Positions 1 to 8,636 of a stretch of 56,671 nucleotides of DNA are shown here, piece by piece. The position numbers and the translations under genes were made by a program. Each line of letters opens with the position of its first letter. Positions within the stretch are counted from its first letter, which is position 1. The stretch comes from Peribacillus tepidiphilus (lineage in GTDB: Bacteria; Bacillota; Bacilli; Bacillales; DSM-1321): NCBI RefSeq assembly GCF_009466385.1, contig NZ_WIAQ01000013.1, positions 1 to 56,671 of the forward strand, written 5' to 3'. A model generated the notes under the pieces. That model saw only the letters and a list, made by a program, of their open reading frames with translations. It ran no database searches and was not told where the DNA came from.

Positions 1-401
1 GCTAAATCATCGAGTTTAGTAATGTTGGAATTAGCCAGGGTGACAACCACTTGTGCATTTTTCAAATAAGGCTTTGTGAAAAGAACCTTCTTTTTGCGCT
101 CATCAGTGATCGTGTATCCGTTCCAAATGAGATCAATCCGCCCACTGCTTAACTCGGATTCTTTTGTTTTCCAGTCAATGGGTTGAAATTTAACCTTTGT
201 TCCCATTTTTTCAGCAGCTGCTTTCGCATAGTCAATGTCAAAGCCCACGATTTTATTATTCTCGTCACGGAACCCCATAGGTGCAAATTTATCATCGATC
301 CCAATCACTAGCGTATTGTCTTTTTCCTCCGGTTTGGAGCATCCTGAAAGAAGCGAGAATATCGCTATGATGGCTAGAATTATTGTTATTGAACGTTTCA
401 T
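1..401 (-). CDS. Amino acid ABC transporter substrate-binding lipoprotein (3' part beyond window)
   Basis: The reverse strand reads a lipoprotein of at least 133 residues whose C-terminus lies outside the window. Residues 1-21 form a signal peptide ending in the lipobox LLSGC, with Cys21 as the lipidation site. The mature part starts with LVIGIDDKFAPMGF and continues with IVGFDIDYAKAAAEKMG and IDLIWNGYTITDERK, the usual opening of solute-binding family 3 proteins (SBP_bac_3), which deliver polar amino acids or cystine to a membrane permease. The start is preceded by AAAGGTGGT at about 409-417. Ligand specificity cannot be told from this fragment; permease and ATPase genes would be expected beyond the left edge. 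Confidence 0.9.
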   Translation of the reverse strand, partial: MKRSITIILAIIAIFSLLSGCSKPEEKDNTLVIGIDDKFAPMGFRDENNKIVGFDIDYAKAAAEKMGTKVKFQPIDWKTKESELSSGRIDLIWNGYTITDERKKKVLFTKPYLKNAQVVVTLANSNITKLDDL

Positions 402-923
402 TTGTATAAAACCACCTTTAACGGATTATTATTTTGCTTTATATAAATTTGGTGAATGTAGTACCACCTTTGTTGTTCTTAACCTTCCCAAACGTCTTTA
501 TATTTAAAGGGATCGTTAGCAAATGTATTTTTAAAAATGAAGGAAGCAAAGTTATTAATCACTCGATATTTACACAAAATAGACGATAAAGCATAACTTA
601 TCTATGATGATGAATGCATTCATGATGATAAACTTCTATAAATACTTTAGTTCGATAATATATTAGAGTAATAAATTATCGTAAAATGAATTTAACACAA
701 AATAAAAATGAGTGTCAACTAATTTTTTTAGTACATTAGCAAACTAAAGGGTTTGAAATATAAGTGGTACTATTTATACTTTTTAAAAGAGCTAGGAAAA
801 AACTAACCCAAAATAAAAGCAGTGGGATTATATTTGATAAAATCACACTTTTATTTATTCACTTTTTAGGTGTAAGTGGGTAAAATTAGTGTGATAGTTT
901 AAATTTTTCATAGGAGTGTCGAA
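402..923. other. Intergenic region, 522 bp, no gene seen
   Basis: Very A/T-rich divergent intergenic region between the minus-strand binding protein and the plus-strand permease. I find no small gene with a credible start. A long-range inverted repeat, ATCACACT at 842-849 and AGTGTGAT at 888-895, lies just upstream of the permease gene and may shape its leader, but the 38-nt loop makes this weak. Confidence 0.5.
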
Positions 924-2204
924 ATGGATCAACAATCATTTATAGCAATTGGTATCTTTTTACTTACATATGGTCTCATTATTGCTGAAAAAGTCCATCG
1001 AACGATTATCGCCATGACAGGCAGCCTGATCATGATTACTGTAGGCATTATGACTCAAGAATCAGCCCTACATCACATTGATTTTAATACGATCGGTTTG
1101 CTTATTGGTATGATGATTATCGTTTCGATTACTGGACAAACAGGGGTTTTTAACTACATAGCTGTAAAGGCGACACAATTTGCTAAAGCTAACCCAATAA
1201 GAGTATTGATAATGTTGGGGCTAGTCACTGCTTTTGGATCGGCCTTTCTAGATAATGTCACAACCGTTTTACTCATGGTTCCAGTAACATTTAAGATTAC
1301 GCAACAATTAAAGGTAAATCCAATTCCTTATCTTATTACTGAAATTTTTGCATCAAATATTGGGGGAACATCAACAATGATTGGCGATCCTCCCAATATT
1401 ATGATAGGAAGCGCTGTAAAAGAATTAACCTTTAACGCATTTATTGATCATTTGTTCTTAATCAGTTTCTTTATTTTATTTGTTACCGTTGGTATTTTAG
1501 CTTTCTGGTATCGTAAGGATCTTAAAACAACTGACGAGCTAAAGGAGATGCTATTAAAAAAGAATGCGCGAGAAGAAATAACAGATTCTAAACTTCTTGC
1601 TAAGTGTCTATTAGCATTAACTGTGACAATCGGAGGGTTTTTTCTTCATCAATTTGTGCATATCGAGACAGCAACAATTTCCCTAATTGGTGCCTTTCTT
1701 TTATTATTTCTAACTGGGGAAAAATATTTGGACCACGCTTTGGAGAAAGTGGAATGGACAACACTATTTTTCTTTATAGGCTTGTTCGTAATAGTAGGAG
1801 GACTTGTTGAAACTGGAGTCATTTCTACACTTGCGAAAAAAACCATTGCTTTAACAGGTGGAGAAATCGTTCCAACTACATTTTTAATTCTTTGGGTAAG
1901 TGCCATTGCATCAGCATTTATTGACAATATCCCATTTGTCGCTACCATGATCCCTTTAATTAAAGAGATGGGGAATAGTGGCATTCAGAACTTAGAGCCA
2001 CTCTGGTGGAGTTTAGCACTCGGGGCTTGTTTAGGCGGAAATGGTACGCTCATTGGCGCAAGCGCAAATCTTGTTGTTGCAGGTCTAGCTTCTAAAGAAG
2101 GCTATCACATTTCATTTAAGCGCTTTTTAGTAATAGGATTTCCTGTGATGTTACTATCGATCATTATCTCATCGATCTATATTTGGTTTAGATATCTTTC
2201 ATAA
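924..2204 (+). CDS. ArsB/NhaD-type ion permease, 426 aa
   Basis: Polytopic membrane protein with about ten to twelve hydrophobic segments and an internal duplication. The first half carries FLDNVTT and SNIGGTSTMIGDPPNIMIGS (about residues 108-163); the second half repeats these as FIDNIPF and GGNGTLIGASANLVVAG. This arrangement is typical of the ion transporter superfamily that holds ArsB arsenite exporters, NhaD Na+/H+ antiporters and the P protein. The substrate cannot be read from sequence; no arsR or arsC is adjacent, so an arsenic role is not supported. An AGGAGTG ribosome binding site lies 6 bases before the ATG. It probably shares a transcript with the YitT-like gene 74 bp downstream. 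Confidence 0.85.
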   Translation: MDQQSFIAIGIFLLTYGLIIAEKVHRTIIAMTGSLIMITVGIMTQESALHHIDFNTIGLLIGMMIIVSITGQTGVFNYIAVKATQFAKANPIRVLIMLGLVTAFGSAFLDNVTTVLLMVPVTFKITQQLKVNPIPYLITEIFASNIGGTSTMIGDPPNIMIGSAVKELTFNAFIDHLFLISFFILFVTVGILAFWYRKDLKTTDELKEMLLKKNAREEITDSKLLAKCLLALTVTIGGFFLHQFVHIETATISLIGAFLLLFLTGEKYLDHALEKVEWTTLFFFIGLFVIVGGLVETGVISTLAKKTIALTGGEIVPTTFLILWVSAIASAFIDNIPFVATMIPLIKEMGNSGIQNLEPLWWSLALGACLGGNGTLIGASANLVVAGLASKEGYHISFKRFLVIGFPVMLLSIIISSIYIWFRYLS

Positions 2205-2278
2205 AAAGATGTGGTACTTCACTACTTCTTAAATTCCAAGCTTGGACATATATTGTGAAATATATGTAAAAAAGCAAG

Positions 2279-2848
2279 GTGATTGGTATCCTTCAAAAAT
2301 TAATGGCTATTTTAATCGGAAGCTTCTTAATAAGTCTTGGAATTAATCTCTTTTTAGTGCCTCATCACTTGTTGGATGGTGGGATTATTGGCATCGCACT
2401 TATTCTTCATTATTACTTTAATCTTCAAACTGGGGTATGTATGATCATGCTCAGCATTCCGATCTTTATATATGCTTGGTTTTATGGGAGAAATTATTTC
2501 TATAATAGCTTTCATGGGTTAATGGTTTCTTCTGTTTTTATTGATTGGCTAGCCCCGCTTCAATCACAAATTTCGCTGTCCATTTTTAGCAGTGCTTTAT
2601 TAGGGGGAACCATCATTGGATTAGGAATTGGACTTATGCTTCGGTATCAGACGAGCACTGGAGGAACGGACTTAATAGCCCAATTCATTTCGAATGCTAC
2701 TTCACTAAACGTAGGGATCATAATTTTAATAGTAGATGGATTTGTTGTAGCAGCAGGATACCAAGCCTTAGGCTTAAAAAGCTTTCTCTTTTCGTGTTTA
2801 ACCATATCCACCGTTGGAACGATTACCTCTATGATTGTGAAAAAGTAA
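2279..2848 (+). CDS. Short YitT-family membrane protein, 189 aa or less
   Basis: Five or so membrane segments with the YitT signature features: an N-terminal LISLGINLFLVPHHLLDGGIIGIALILHY-like stretch split over residues 16-47, and GLMLRYQTSTGGTDLIAQ near residue 120. Family members usually have about 280 residues with a soluble C-terminal domain (DUF2179); this one ends right after the last membrane helix, so it is a short form. The function of the family is not settled. The start is unclear: the GTG at 2279 overlaps its own likely Shine-Dalgarno (AAGGTGAT), and an in-frame ATG lies at 2303. It is likely cotranscribed with the permease upstream. Confidence 0.75.
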   Translation: MIGILQKLMAILIGSFLISLGINLFLVPHHLLDGGIIGIALILHYYFNLQTGVCMIMLSIPIFIYAWFYGRNYFYNSFHGLMVSSVFIDWLAPLQSQISLSIFSSALLGGTIIGLGIGLMLRYQTSTGGTDLIAQFISNATSLNVGIIILIVDGFVVAAGYQALGLKSFLFSCLTISTVGTITSMIVKK

Positions 2849-2985
2849 GATTAGATGTAATATCCAATAGGCCGATTCAAAAGCTTACAGATGTGCAATA
2901 TTGATGGCCTTATTTCTGGGATTAAGATTTACAAAATAAATATAAATACTATAAAAATAGGAAAGATCCTTTATCTGCAACCTAG

Positions 2986-3020
2986 GACAGTCCTTCTTGG
3001 GCTGTCTTTCTTTTATTTAA
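2986..3020 (+). terminator. Rho-independent terminator after the YitT-like gene
   Basis: GACAGTCC and GGGCTGTC pair around a TTCTT loop, with one G-T pair, followed by TTTCTTTTATTT. It lies about 140 bp after the YitT-like stop codon and is oriented to end that transcript. Confidence 0.75.
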
Positions 3021-3061
3021 GGCTTTGTTAAATCTTATTGTTGATTTTGAGCAAAAATAAA

Positions 3062-3098
3062 GGGAAACTCTATTTTTCAAAGGTTTCCCGTTTCTTTT
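3062..3098. terminator. Hairpin terminator, mainly for the minus-strand gene
   Basis: GGGAAAC (3062-3068) pairs with GTTTCCC (3083-3089). On the minus strand the hairpin is followed by TTTATTTTT, suiting termination of the small membrane protein gene; on the plus strand a GTTTCTTTT run also follows, so it may act both ways. Confidence 0.65.
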
Positions 3099-3116
3099 AA
3101 AATTACTTTTGAATTT

Positions 3117-3386
3117 TCAGACCCTTCCACCAACCCAGTAAAGAACAATTCCTGCTATAAAAAGGATTGGGAACAGAATGATAAGTAGCCCTATCATTGC
3201 AAATCCACTACCTTCACATAATCCATAGATACTACTGATTAACCACGAAGCAATTGGTGCTATTATGAGCATAGTGGTTATTCCCCAAATTCTGAGCTTT
3301 TTTGCTTTAGGTTTTCTCAGGCTGGAAAAAGTGGCTATTAATATCCCAACTATTAAAATAATTACTGCGTAAATCTCGTATGTCAT
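3117..3386 (-). CDS. Small membrane protein of unknown function, 89 aa
   Basis: Three hydrophobic segments (about residues 4-20, 33-52 and 60-84) separated by a short basic stretch (RKPKAKKLR, residues 24-32) that should face the cytoplasm. I do not recognise a family. The gene is isolated, pointing against both neighbours, with a good ribosome binding site (GGGGAGAAGG) 4 bases before the ATG and a terminator behind it. These signals and its membrane-protein composition make it a credible real gene; no function is suggested by the neighbours. Confidence 0.65.
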   Translation of the reverse strand: MTYEIYAVIILIVGILIATFSSLRKPKAKKLRIWGITTMLIIAPIASWLISSIYGLCEGSGFAMIGLLIILFPILFIAGIVLYWVGGRV

Positions 3387-3607
3387 TTTCCTTCTCCCCT
3401 CTCATTGTATAATTTACCACAATTCCCCAATTATTTATTGAAGTTTTTAATTATTTTGGTTATACAAAATTAAACATTACATTTTGACAACCATAACTAT
3501 CATATGTGTCAACGACTTAAAGCTTATGGAAAAGAAAGGGGTAACTAGGAAATAAAGCTAGATGTTCATCTTAAGGTGAATTTGCTACAAATTGAAAATC
3601 CTTTATT

Positions 3608-3650
3608 AAAGCATAAGTTTACTATTAGGTAGCTTATGCTTTTATTCTTT
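3608..3650 (+). terminator. Hairpin upstream of the chemoreceptor gene
   Basis: AAAGCATAAG (3608-3617) pairs with CTTATGCTTT (3633-3642) and is followed by TATTCTTT. It lies in the 374-bp gap before the chemoreceptor and has the form of a terminator, though no upstream plus-strand gene obviously needs it; it could attenuate the chemoreceptor transcript. The rest of the gap shows nothing coding. Confidence 0.5.
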
Positions 3651-3760
3651 AGAGAATGATTTAGGGGATGGAAAATATTCATTCTAAAAAACTAGAATAT
3701 ATAAAAAATATTAAGAATTTTCTTTATAATAAAATAAAGAGGGAAATGGGAGGGGATGTA

Positions 3761-5383
3761 ATGAGCTCTTTATTAAAGTCACGAGCAGCACAGAAGGCGT
3801 TATCCAAAGTTCAAAAAGTTGCGGAATTGCTTCATCCAATTTTGGCAAACCAGCAATCAATTGATCACAACTATCATAAATTACGCTCAATTTTAGATGA
3901 ACAATTAAATAGGGATGAATATTTACTGATTGTAGATGAACAAGGAATGAGCCACATCCATACCAATCGGCTTCGGGAAGGTTATCCGTTCGTTGATGAG
4001 GTGGGGATTAAAGCAGCTCAAACGGACAAGCCATTGCTTCAATTATATCAACGAAATACAGGGGAATTATTAATTGATGCATCTTGCCCTATTATGAATC
4101 TAGGAAATGGTAAGCGCTTTAATTTGCGGTTAGGTCGGATTGTTCATCAAAAATTTCTCGTTCCAATGGTATCGAGCTTAACCCTAATTCCTGCCAGTCT
4201 AGTTGCTTTAGGGGGAGTATTTTTAGGAATTAACTTACAAGATTTGATCATACTTACCGTCATTTCAACTCTATCAGCGGGTGGACTATCTTTTTATTTA
4301 TTTCGCTATGCAATGAAAGGGCTTTCAACTTGGTACGGGGTAACAAGGCGGATTTCTGCAGGTGATTTAACAGCTGAAGTAAAAGAAAAGTCTCGTACTG
4401 AATTTAAGCAAATTGGTTTTGAAATCAATAAAATTGTTTTAGGGATGAAAAATATCGTGATTGAACTTAATAAGGCATCACAAGCCGTTAGTAAGGTGAG
4501 TGATACACAGGCGATGGAAGCTCAACGATTGTCTAATACGTTTGCTGAATTTGAAGAAACGATGAATTCTTTTAGAAGTGGAACAGAAAATCAATTATCT
4601 TCATTACAGTCGGCCAATGCAATGGTTCAAAATATCATGCAGGGAATTAGAAGGATGCAAAAAGATATTAAAAAAACTCTTCAAGTGTCTGAAGATGCTT
4701 CAATGGTTGCGGAAGAAGGGACTACAGCTGTTACCTCATCAGAAGAAAAAATGCAGCAAATCCAAAGCAGTGTCCAACAAACTGCCAAACAAATTATGCA
4801 AATTGTTCATGAAGCAGATCAAATTATGCAAAAGGTGTCAGCTATTACAAAGATTTCCGAACAAACGAATCTACTTGCTCTAAATGCCTCCATTGAAGCT
4901 GCTAGAGCTGGAGATGCAGGTAGGGGCTTTGCAATTGTTGCAGAAGAGGTTCGTAAATTAGCGGAAGATACGAATACGTTTGCTGCTGATATCCTCAGCA
5001 CATTAGAAGGGACAAGAGACGACTTGAAATTGGCAGTAAATGATGTTGAATCAAATATTGCTTTAATTCGCGATGGAGTTCAGGTTGTAAAAGTTGCCGG
5101 GGAATCCATTCGCAAGCTGAATCAAGCATCCGAACAGACGAAAGAAGCAGTATTAGCCAATCACCAATCCTCTGATTTATTAATGAAGGATGGAGAGCAG
5201 TTAGAAAAAATTATTGCGGAGATCAATAATATTGCTGAACACTTCACTGATCAGGTGATAGAAACGGTTCGAAGTATGAATGAACAAGCAAATGTAGTTC
5301 ACCAATTAGCAGCAGAAGCAACAGAGCTATCTGATCATTCACAGATGCTTAGTCGAATCGTCAAACGGTTTAAAGTATCTTGA
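3761..5383 (+). CDS. Methyl-accepting chemotaxis protein, 540 aa
   Basis: Signals to the CheA/CheW array to bias flagellar rotation. The start at 3761 has a strong GGGAGGGGAT site; a longer frame from 3668 lacks one and has an A/T-rich, lysine-rich extension. Order of parts: an N-terminal sensor region of about 130 residues (containing [14 protein letters not shown] and a [12 protein letters not shown] segment, Cache-like in feel), two membrane helices at about 136-157 and 162-181 joined by only a few residues, a HAMP domain (about 182-234), then the coiled-coil signalling domain with the conserved hairpin tip [18 protein letters not shown] near residue 370. Because no helix precedes the sensor, it may lie inside the cell, unlike classical receptors. 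The ligand is unknown. Confidence 0.9.
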   Translation: MSSLLKSRAAQKALSKVQKVAELLHPILANQQSIDHNYHKLRSILDEQLNRDEYLLIVDEQGMSHIHTNRLREGYPFVDEVGIKAAQTDKPLLQLYQRNTGELLIDASCPIMNLGNGKRFNLRLGRIVHQKFLVPMVSSLTLIPASLVALGGVFLGINLQDLIILTVISTLSAGGLSFYLFRYAMKGLSTWYGVTRRISAGDLTAEVKEKSRTEFKQIGFEINKIVLGMKNIVIELNKASQAVSKVSDTQAMEAQRLSNTFAEFEETMNSFRSGTENQLSSLQSANAMVQNIMQGIRRMQKDIKKTLQVSEDASMVAEEGTTAVTSSEEKMQQIQSSVQQTAKQIMQIVHEADQIMQKVSAITKISEQTNLLALNASIEAARAGDAGRGFAIVAEEVRKLAEDTNTFAADILSTLEGTRDDLKLAVNDVESNIALIRDGVQVVKVAGESIRKLNQASEQTKEAVLANHQSSDLLMKDGEQLEKIIAEINNIAEHFTDQVIETVRSMNEQANVVHQLAAEATELSDHSQMLSRIVKRFKVS

Positions 5384-5399
5384 TAGACACCTCGTATTT

Positions 5400-5426
5400 G
5401 ACGGTAGGATTCCCTACCGTTTTTTA
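5400..5426 (+). terminator. Terminator of the chemoreceptor gene
   Basis: ACGGTAGG and CCTACCGT form a perfect 8-bp stem with an ATTC loop followed by TTTTTT, 17 bp after the stop codon. Confidence 0.9.
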
Positions 5427-5439
5427 GGCACACTTTTTT

Positions 5440-5563
5440 GGTGTCTGACACCATTCGTGGACAAATGTCTTTCTGTGGTGTCTGACACCATTCGTGGACA
5501 AATGTCTTTCTGTGGTGCCTGACACCATTCGTGGACAAATGTCTTTCTGTGGTGTCTGACACC
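5440..5563. repeat. 37-bp tandem array headed by the GGTGTCTGACACC palindrome
   Basis: The palindrome GGTGTCTGACACC starts at 5440, 5477, 5514 and 5551, exactly 37 bp apart; the third copy has one change (GGTGCCTGACACC). The 24 bp between palindromes (ATTCGTGGACAAATG, then TCTTTCTGT) are identical in all three intervals. Palindromes of this type are a familiar dispersed intergenic repeat in Bacillus genomes. The remaining 5564-5776 stretch holds nothing else I can support. Confidence 0.9.
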
Positions 5564-5776
5564 TTTTTAGATAAGTTACTGATGAAACGATAACAGTAGC
5601 AATTGTTGGAATAAATAAGCTCTACTGTCATACACCCACATAAAAGGTAAAAAGTGAGCACGTGTTAGGACACCTACAACAAATGGAACCCACTCATATT
5701 GTTCATAACCAACCAAAATTAAAATGGGAGCAAAAAATAGCTGCAAAGCACCTAATAACCCATTTTAAGAGAAAAC

Positions 5777-6553
5777 TTAAAGGTTTTTTGAAGCATAAGC
5801 CTGTTCACATACAAAGCCTGAGATCAGTTGATTAAATAGTTGCCATTTTTTTGTCGGCAATTGATGAGATACTTTTGGAATAATAACAGCCAGACAGTTT
5901 GTATGCCTTTTATAACAACGTAAGTGTTGATTTACCAAGTCTCGGGATCCATATAGCAATAATAAAGGAGATTTCAATTGATGAAGTCGATCGACACATG
6001 AATAGTGCAGGGATCGTTCATAAAACTGAAGCCAAACTTTTCGATTTGCCTTATGCATATGTTCAATAATCTCATTTCGCAGTCTTTTGTTTTTCGTATG
6101 ACTGGTTGCGATCATATACGCTAAGGTATCGGGATAATGTTTGACAAAGTATATTCCTGCAAGATGTTCATATTTAAAACCAATAGATTGTACAGCTGGA
6201 AATCCACCTGAAAGAATGACTGCCATCGTCTTCTCTGGAAAAGAAAGGGCAAATTCTTGTGCAACAATCCCGCCTGAAGAATATCCACAAATCACTGCTT
6301 TTTCAATTTGGAGATGATTTAACAAGGCATGAATTTCTTCTGCAAACCCTAAAATAGAAACGTCTTTTATTGGGCCAATCGTATCTCCATGACCACTTAA
6401 ATCTGGAAAAATCACCCTGTAATGTTCAGCCAAATGTTTCTGATAATAAAACACCTTTCTTCCCATAGCAGGAGGATGGATAAACACAATTGGGACTCCT
6501 GATCCTTTGTCTTCGTAGAAAATTTTGGTTTTACCATGGAAAAATGTCGGCAT
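5777..6553 (-). CDS. Alpha/beta hydrolase, 258 aa
   Basis: A single-domain alpha/beta hydrolase-fold protein. The nucleophile elbow GYSSGG places the catalytic serine at residue 92; the oxyanion segment is FIHPPAMG near residue 26; the acid is the Asp in GSRDLV (about 208) and the His lies in VSHQLP (about 230). Family members are esterases, lipases, haloperoxidases or C-C hydrolases; nothing here fixes the substrate. It has no signal peptide and is probably cytoplasmic. The start has a strong AAAGGAG site. It stands alone, between the 37-bp array and a divergent small gene. Confidence 0.85.
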   Translation of the reverse strand: MPTFFHGKTKIFYEDKGSGVPIVFIHPPAMGRKVFYYQKHLAEHYRVIFPDLSGHGDTIGPIKDVSILGFAEEIHALLNHLQIEKAVICGYSSGGIVAQEFALSFPEKTMAVILSGGFPAVQSIGFKYEHLAGIYFVKHYPDTLAYMIATSHTKNKRLRNEIIEHMHKANRKVWLQFYERSLHYSCVDRLHQLKSPLLLLYGSRDLVNQHLRCYKRHTNCLAVIIPKVSHQLPTKKWQLFNQLISGFVCEQAYASKNL

Positions 6554-6731
6554 ACGCTATACTCCTTTCAGTCGTTCTCCATCTTAAAAAGGAGAAAGTA
6601 AAGGACTTCTGTTTTAATATGACTACCTGTTGAATATTTCATTCGCTTTAGAAGACTTTCCTTTCATTCGATGGAGTACCAGTAACTAGCTTAGGGTAAA
6701 CTAACTCAAACGAATTTTTAGGAGTGATATT

Positions 6732-6995
6732 GTGTTAATGGAAGGCCACATTATTTCAGGGGAATTTGATTCATCTATGAATGAATTTTCTATATTAAAA
6801 GTAAAAAATTTCTCCACACAATCGATCCTTAAAGAAAACCAACTAAACAGCTTATATCATTATTTGAAAAAACATCAGCATGAGACAGATGGGCAAATTA
6901 TTACATTATACGACCAAATGCCTGTACGCCTGTCCCCAGAAGAAATTCCTCAATTATTAAATGACTTAGAGAAAGTTCAATCTATGTATCACTGA
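6732..6995 (+). CDS. Hypothetical protein, 87 aa
   Basis: A small soluble protein with GTG start (6732) behind TTAGGAGTGAT; an ATG at 6738 is an alternative. It has no membrane helix and no motif I recognise; the second half (YDQMPVRLSPEEIPQLLNDLEKVQ) looks like a helix-rich regulatory or adaptor protein. The stop codon is followed after only 18 bp by a 21-bp tandem array, so the array would be in its 3' untranslated region. No functional inference is possible from the neighbours. Confidence 0.7.
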   Translation: MLMEGHIISGEFDSSMNEFSILKVKNFSTQSILKENQLNSLYHYLKKHQHETDGQIITLYDQMPVRLSPEEIPQLLNDLEKVQSMYH

Positions 6996-7013
6996 TTGAG
7001 AAATTTTGAGGAT

Positions 7014-7391
7014 CGGTTGAATAATCTCGAGAACGGGTTGAATTATTTCGAGAACGGGTTGAATAATCTCGCGAACGGGTTGAATTATTTCGAGAACGGG
7101 TTGAATAATCTCGATAACGGGTTGAATAATCTCGAGAACGGGTTGAATAATCTCGCGAACGGGTTGAATTATTTCGACAACGGGTTGAATAATCTCGAGA
7201 ACGGGTTGAATTATTTCGAGAACGGGTTGAATTATTTCGAGAACGGGTTGAATTATTTCGAGAACGGGTTGAATAATCTCGCGAATGGGTTGAATTATTT
7301 CGCGAACGGGTTGAATAATCTCGAGAACGGGTTGAATTATTTCGAGAACAGGTTGAATGATCTCAGAATCGGGTAGAATGTTCTCTATATA
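7014..7391. repeat. 21-bp tandem array, 17 full copies plus a partial one
   Basis: Seventeen units beginning at 7014 and spaced exactly 21 bp, plus a degenerate last unit at 7371. Two variants mix, one with GGGTTGAATAATCTCGAG and one with GGGTTGAATTATTTCGAG, each ended by AAC. Because 21 is a multiple of three the array is open on both strands (heptapeptide NGLNNLE/NGLNYFE on plus, EIIQPVL on minus), but no start signal supports translation. The same unit returns at 21053-21178. The array fills most of the gap between the 87-aa gene and the EamA transporter. Confidence 0.95.
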
Positions 7392-7441
7392 GCATTTTTT
7401 TATAAAGTGGGTTGCGGCCATATTATTTTAAAAAGGCCGAA

Positions 7442-7476
7442 CAAAAAAAAGAGCGGACACTAACATGTCTGCTCTT
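7442..7476 (-). terminator. Terminator of the EamA transporter gene
   Basis: Read on the minus strand, AGAGCAGACA and TGTCCGCTCT pair across a six-base loop (one mismatch) and are followed by a run of about eight T, 12 bp after the stop codon. Confidence 0.9.
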
Positions 7477-7487
7477 ATTGTTTTTAC

Positions 7488-8390
7488 TCAAAATGAATTT
7501 TTTGTCGTTTGAAATCGTTTTAAAGGAAACCTAGATTTACCACTAGAAAAATAGATTCCTACAAAAATAATGGCCAGTCCTAGGATTATATTTTTTGTCA
7601 CTGCTTCGTTTAATAAAACAGATCCCCATATCATAGCTGTAACGGGAATGATATACGTAACCGTTGTAGCAAATTCTGGACTTCCCTTTGTCATTAAATA
7701 ATAGAAGAGAAGATGGGCTATACCTGAACCAAAACATCCAAGACCAATAACCGACATGAACATGTATGAGTTCCATTCAACATGAAATGGGATATGACCT
7801 GTAACCAATGATCCAAAGAATCCTATTGCTGCCCCTACAGTCAAGGAACACGTCGTAATTAAAAGAACTCCTGTATTACCTAAATGCTTTTTCGTATATT
7901 GGGAGGCAAAGCCGTAAGAAATGGTTGCAAGAATCATGGTTCCAATCCCAATAAAATTTTCACCTAATAATAGCTTTACATTGAAGTCCATTAACACTAA
8001 AATACCAGCAAAACCCATGATGATTCCTAGCCATTGTTTTTTTGACAAAGCTTTAGAAAATACCATTACACCAATTAACCCTGAAAATAATGGTGTAAGA
8101 GCATTTAACACGGCTGCTGTATTACTAGCAATTTGGGTTTCGCTTAAGGAGATGAGCCCCCAAGGAAGCCCTGCATTAAATACCCCAACAATTATCAGTG
8201 CTTTCCAAGGTATGGGTCTAACAATTTGCTTTCTTTTGATCCATAAAAAGGGCATTAAAATAATGGCACCTGCTAAACATCTAAAAAAAACAGTTCCCCA
8301 AACTCCTGCAGATTCAGTCAGCCATTTTATAAAAACAAAAGATAAACCCCAAATCATACTCAAACTAATTAAAGCACTGTACAATCGCAT
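7488..8390 (-). CDS. EamA/DMT-family exporter, 300 aa
   Basis: Ten predicted membrane helices in two repeated halves, each an EamA domain of the drug/metabolite transporter superfamily. Diagnostic stretches are SMIWGLSFVFIKW at the N-terminus, ASNTAAVLNALTPLFSGLIG in the first half and the second-half counterpart EFATTVTYIIPVTAMIWG; LNEAVTKNIILGLAIIFVGI closes the protein. Members export amino acids, metabolites or drugs; the substrate is unknown here. The gene is monocistronic, between a repeat array and its own terminator downstream and a second repeat array upstream. Confidence 0.88.
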   Translation of the reverse strand: MRLYSALISLSMIWGLSFVFIKWLTESAGVWGTVFFRCLAGAIILMPFLWIKRKQIVRPIPWKALIIVGVFNAGLPWGLISLSETQIASNTAAVLNALTPLFSGLIGVMVFSKALSKKQWLGIIMGFAGILVLMDFNVKLLLGENFIGIGTMILATISYGFASQYTKKHLGNTGVLLITTCSLTVGAAIGFFGSLVTGHIPFHVEWNSYMFMSVIGLGCFGSGIAHLLFYYLMTKGSPEFATTVTYIIPVTAMIWGSVLLNEAVTKNIILGLAIIFVGIYFSSGKSRFPLKRFQTTKNSF

Positions 8391-8499
8391 GAAACGAATC
8401 CCTCCTTTATATTCATACTAGCATTATCTTATTTTAGTGGATTGATTTCTTTTGAATTCTTGCTATGTAATTTTTTTTGTATAGGCTATCGCTACTAAC

Positions 8500-8569
8500 G
8501 ACCGATATATGTTGACTGATGACCGATATTTTACTGCTAACGACCGATATATGTTAACTGACGACCGAA
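8500..8569. repeat. Short 21-bp array of the GACCGATA family
   Basis: GACCGATA begins at 8500, 8521 and 8542 and GACCGA at 8563, a strict 21-bp period, with linkers such as TATGTTGACTGAT and TTTTACTGCTAAC. In reverse complement the unit reads TATCGGTCGTCAG, the unit of the larger array at 20624-20760, so the two loci belong to one family in opposite orientation. Confidence 0.85.
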
Positions 8570-8595
8570 AAAAGAGCATTTTTAATGTATAACAG

Positions 8596-8627
8596 AAAAG
8601 ACTGACTCAAGAGCATTTGAGCCAGCC
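8596..8627 (-). terminator. Terminator of adaA
   Basis: On the minus strand GGCTGGCTCAA and TTGAGTCAGTC pair (with mismatches) around ATGCTC and are followed by TTTTCTG, directly behind the adaA stop codon. Confidence 0.75.
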
Positions 8628-8636
8628 TTCAAAAAT

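Noticed and set aside
924-2204. Arsenite exporter ArsB
   Set aside because: The family signature fits equally NhaD-type and other ion carriers, and no arsR or arsC neighbour supports an arsenic role.
3480-3760. c-di-GMP riboswitch upstream of the chemoreceptor gene
   Set aside because: Such riboswitches are often placed there, but the conserved aptamer bases (for example the GGCAAACC block) are absent. Only a plain hairpin at 3608-3642 is seen.
5335-5661. 108-aa minus-strand frame over the 37-bp array
   Set aside because: It is composed of the tandem repeat and overlaps the end of the chemoreceptor gene; no start signals.
6996-7376. Open frame encoding a heptapeptide-repeat protein (NGLNNLE/NGLNYFE), and its minus-strand counterpart (EIIQPVL)
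   Set aside because: Openness is a by-product of the 21-bp period. Neither frame has an ATG with a ribosome binding site, and both strands are equally open.
7014-7391. CRISPR array
   Set aside because: Units abut with no unique spacers, the unit is 21 bp and not a typical CRISPR repeat, and no cas gene is in the window. The same holds for the arrays at 5440, 8500, 20624 and 21053.
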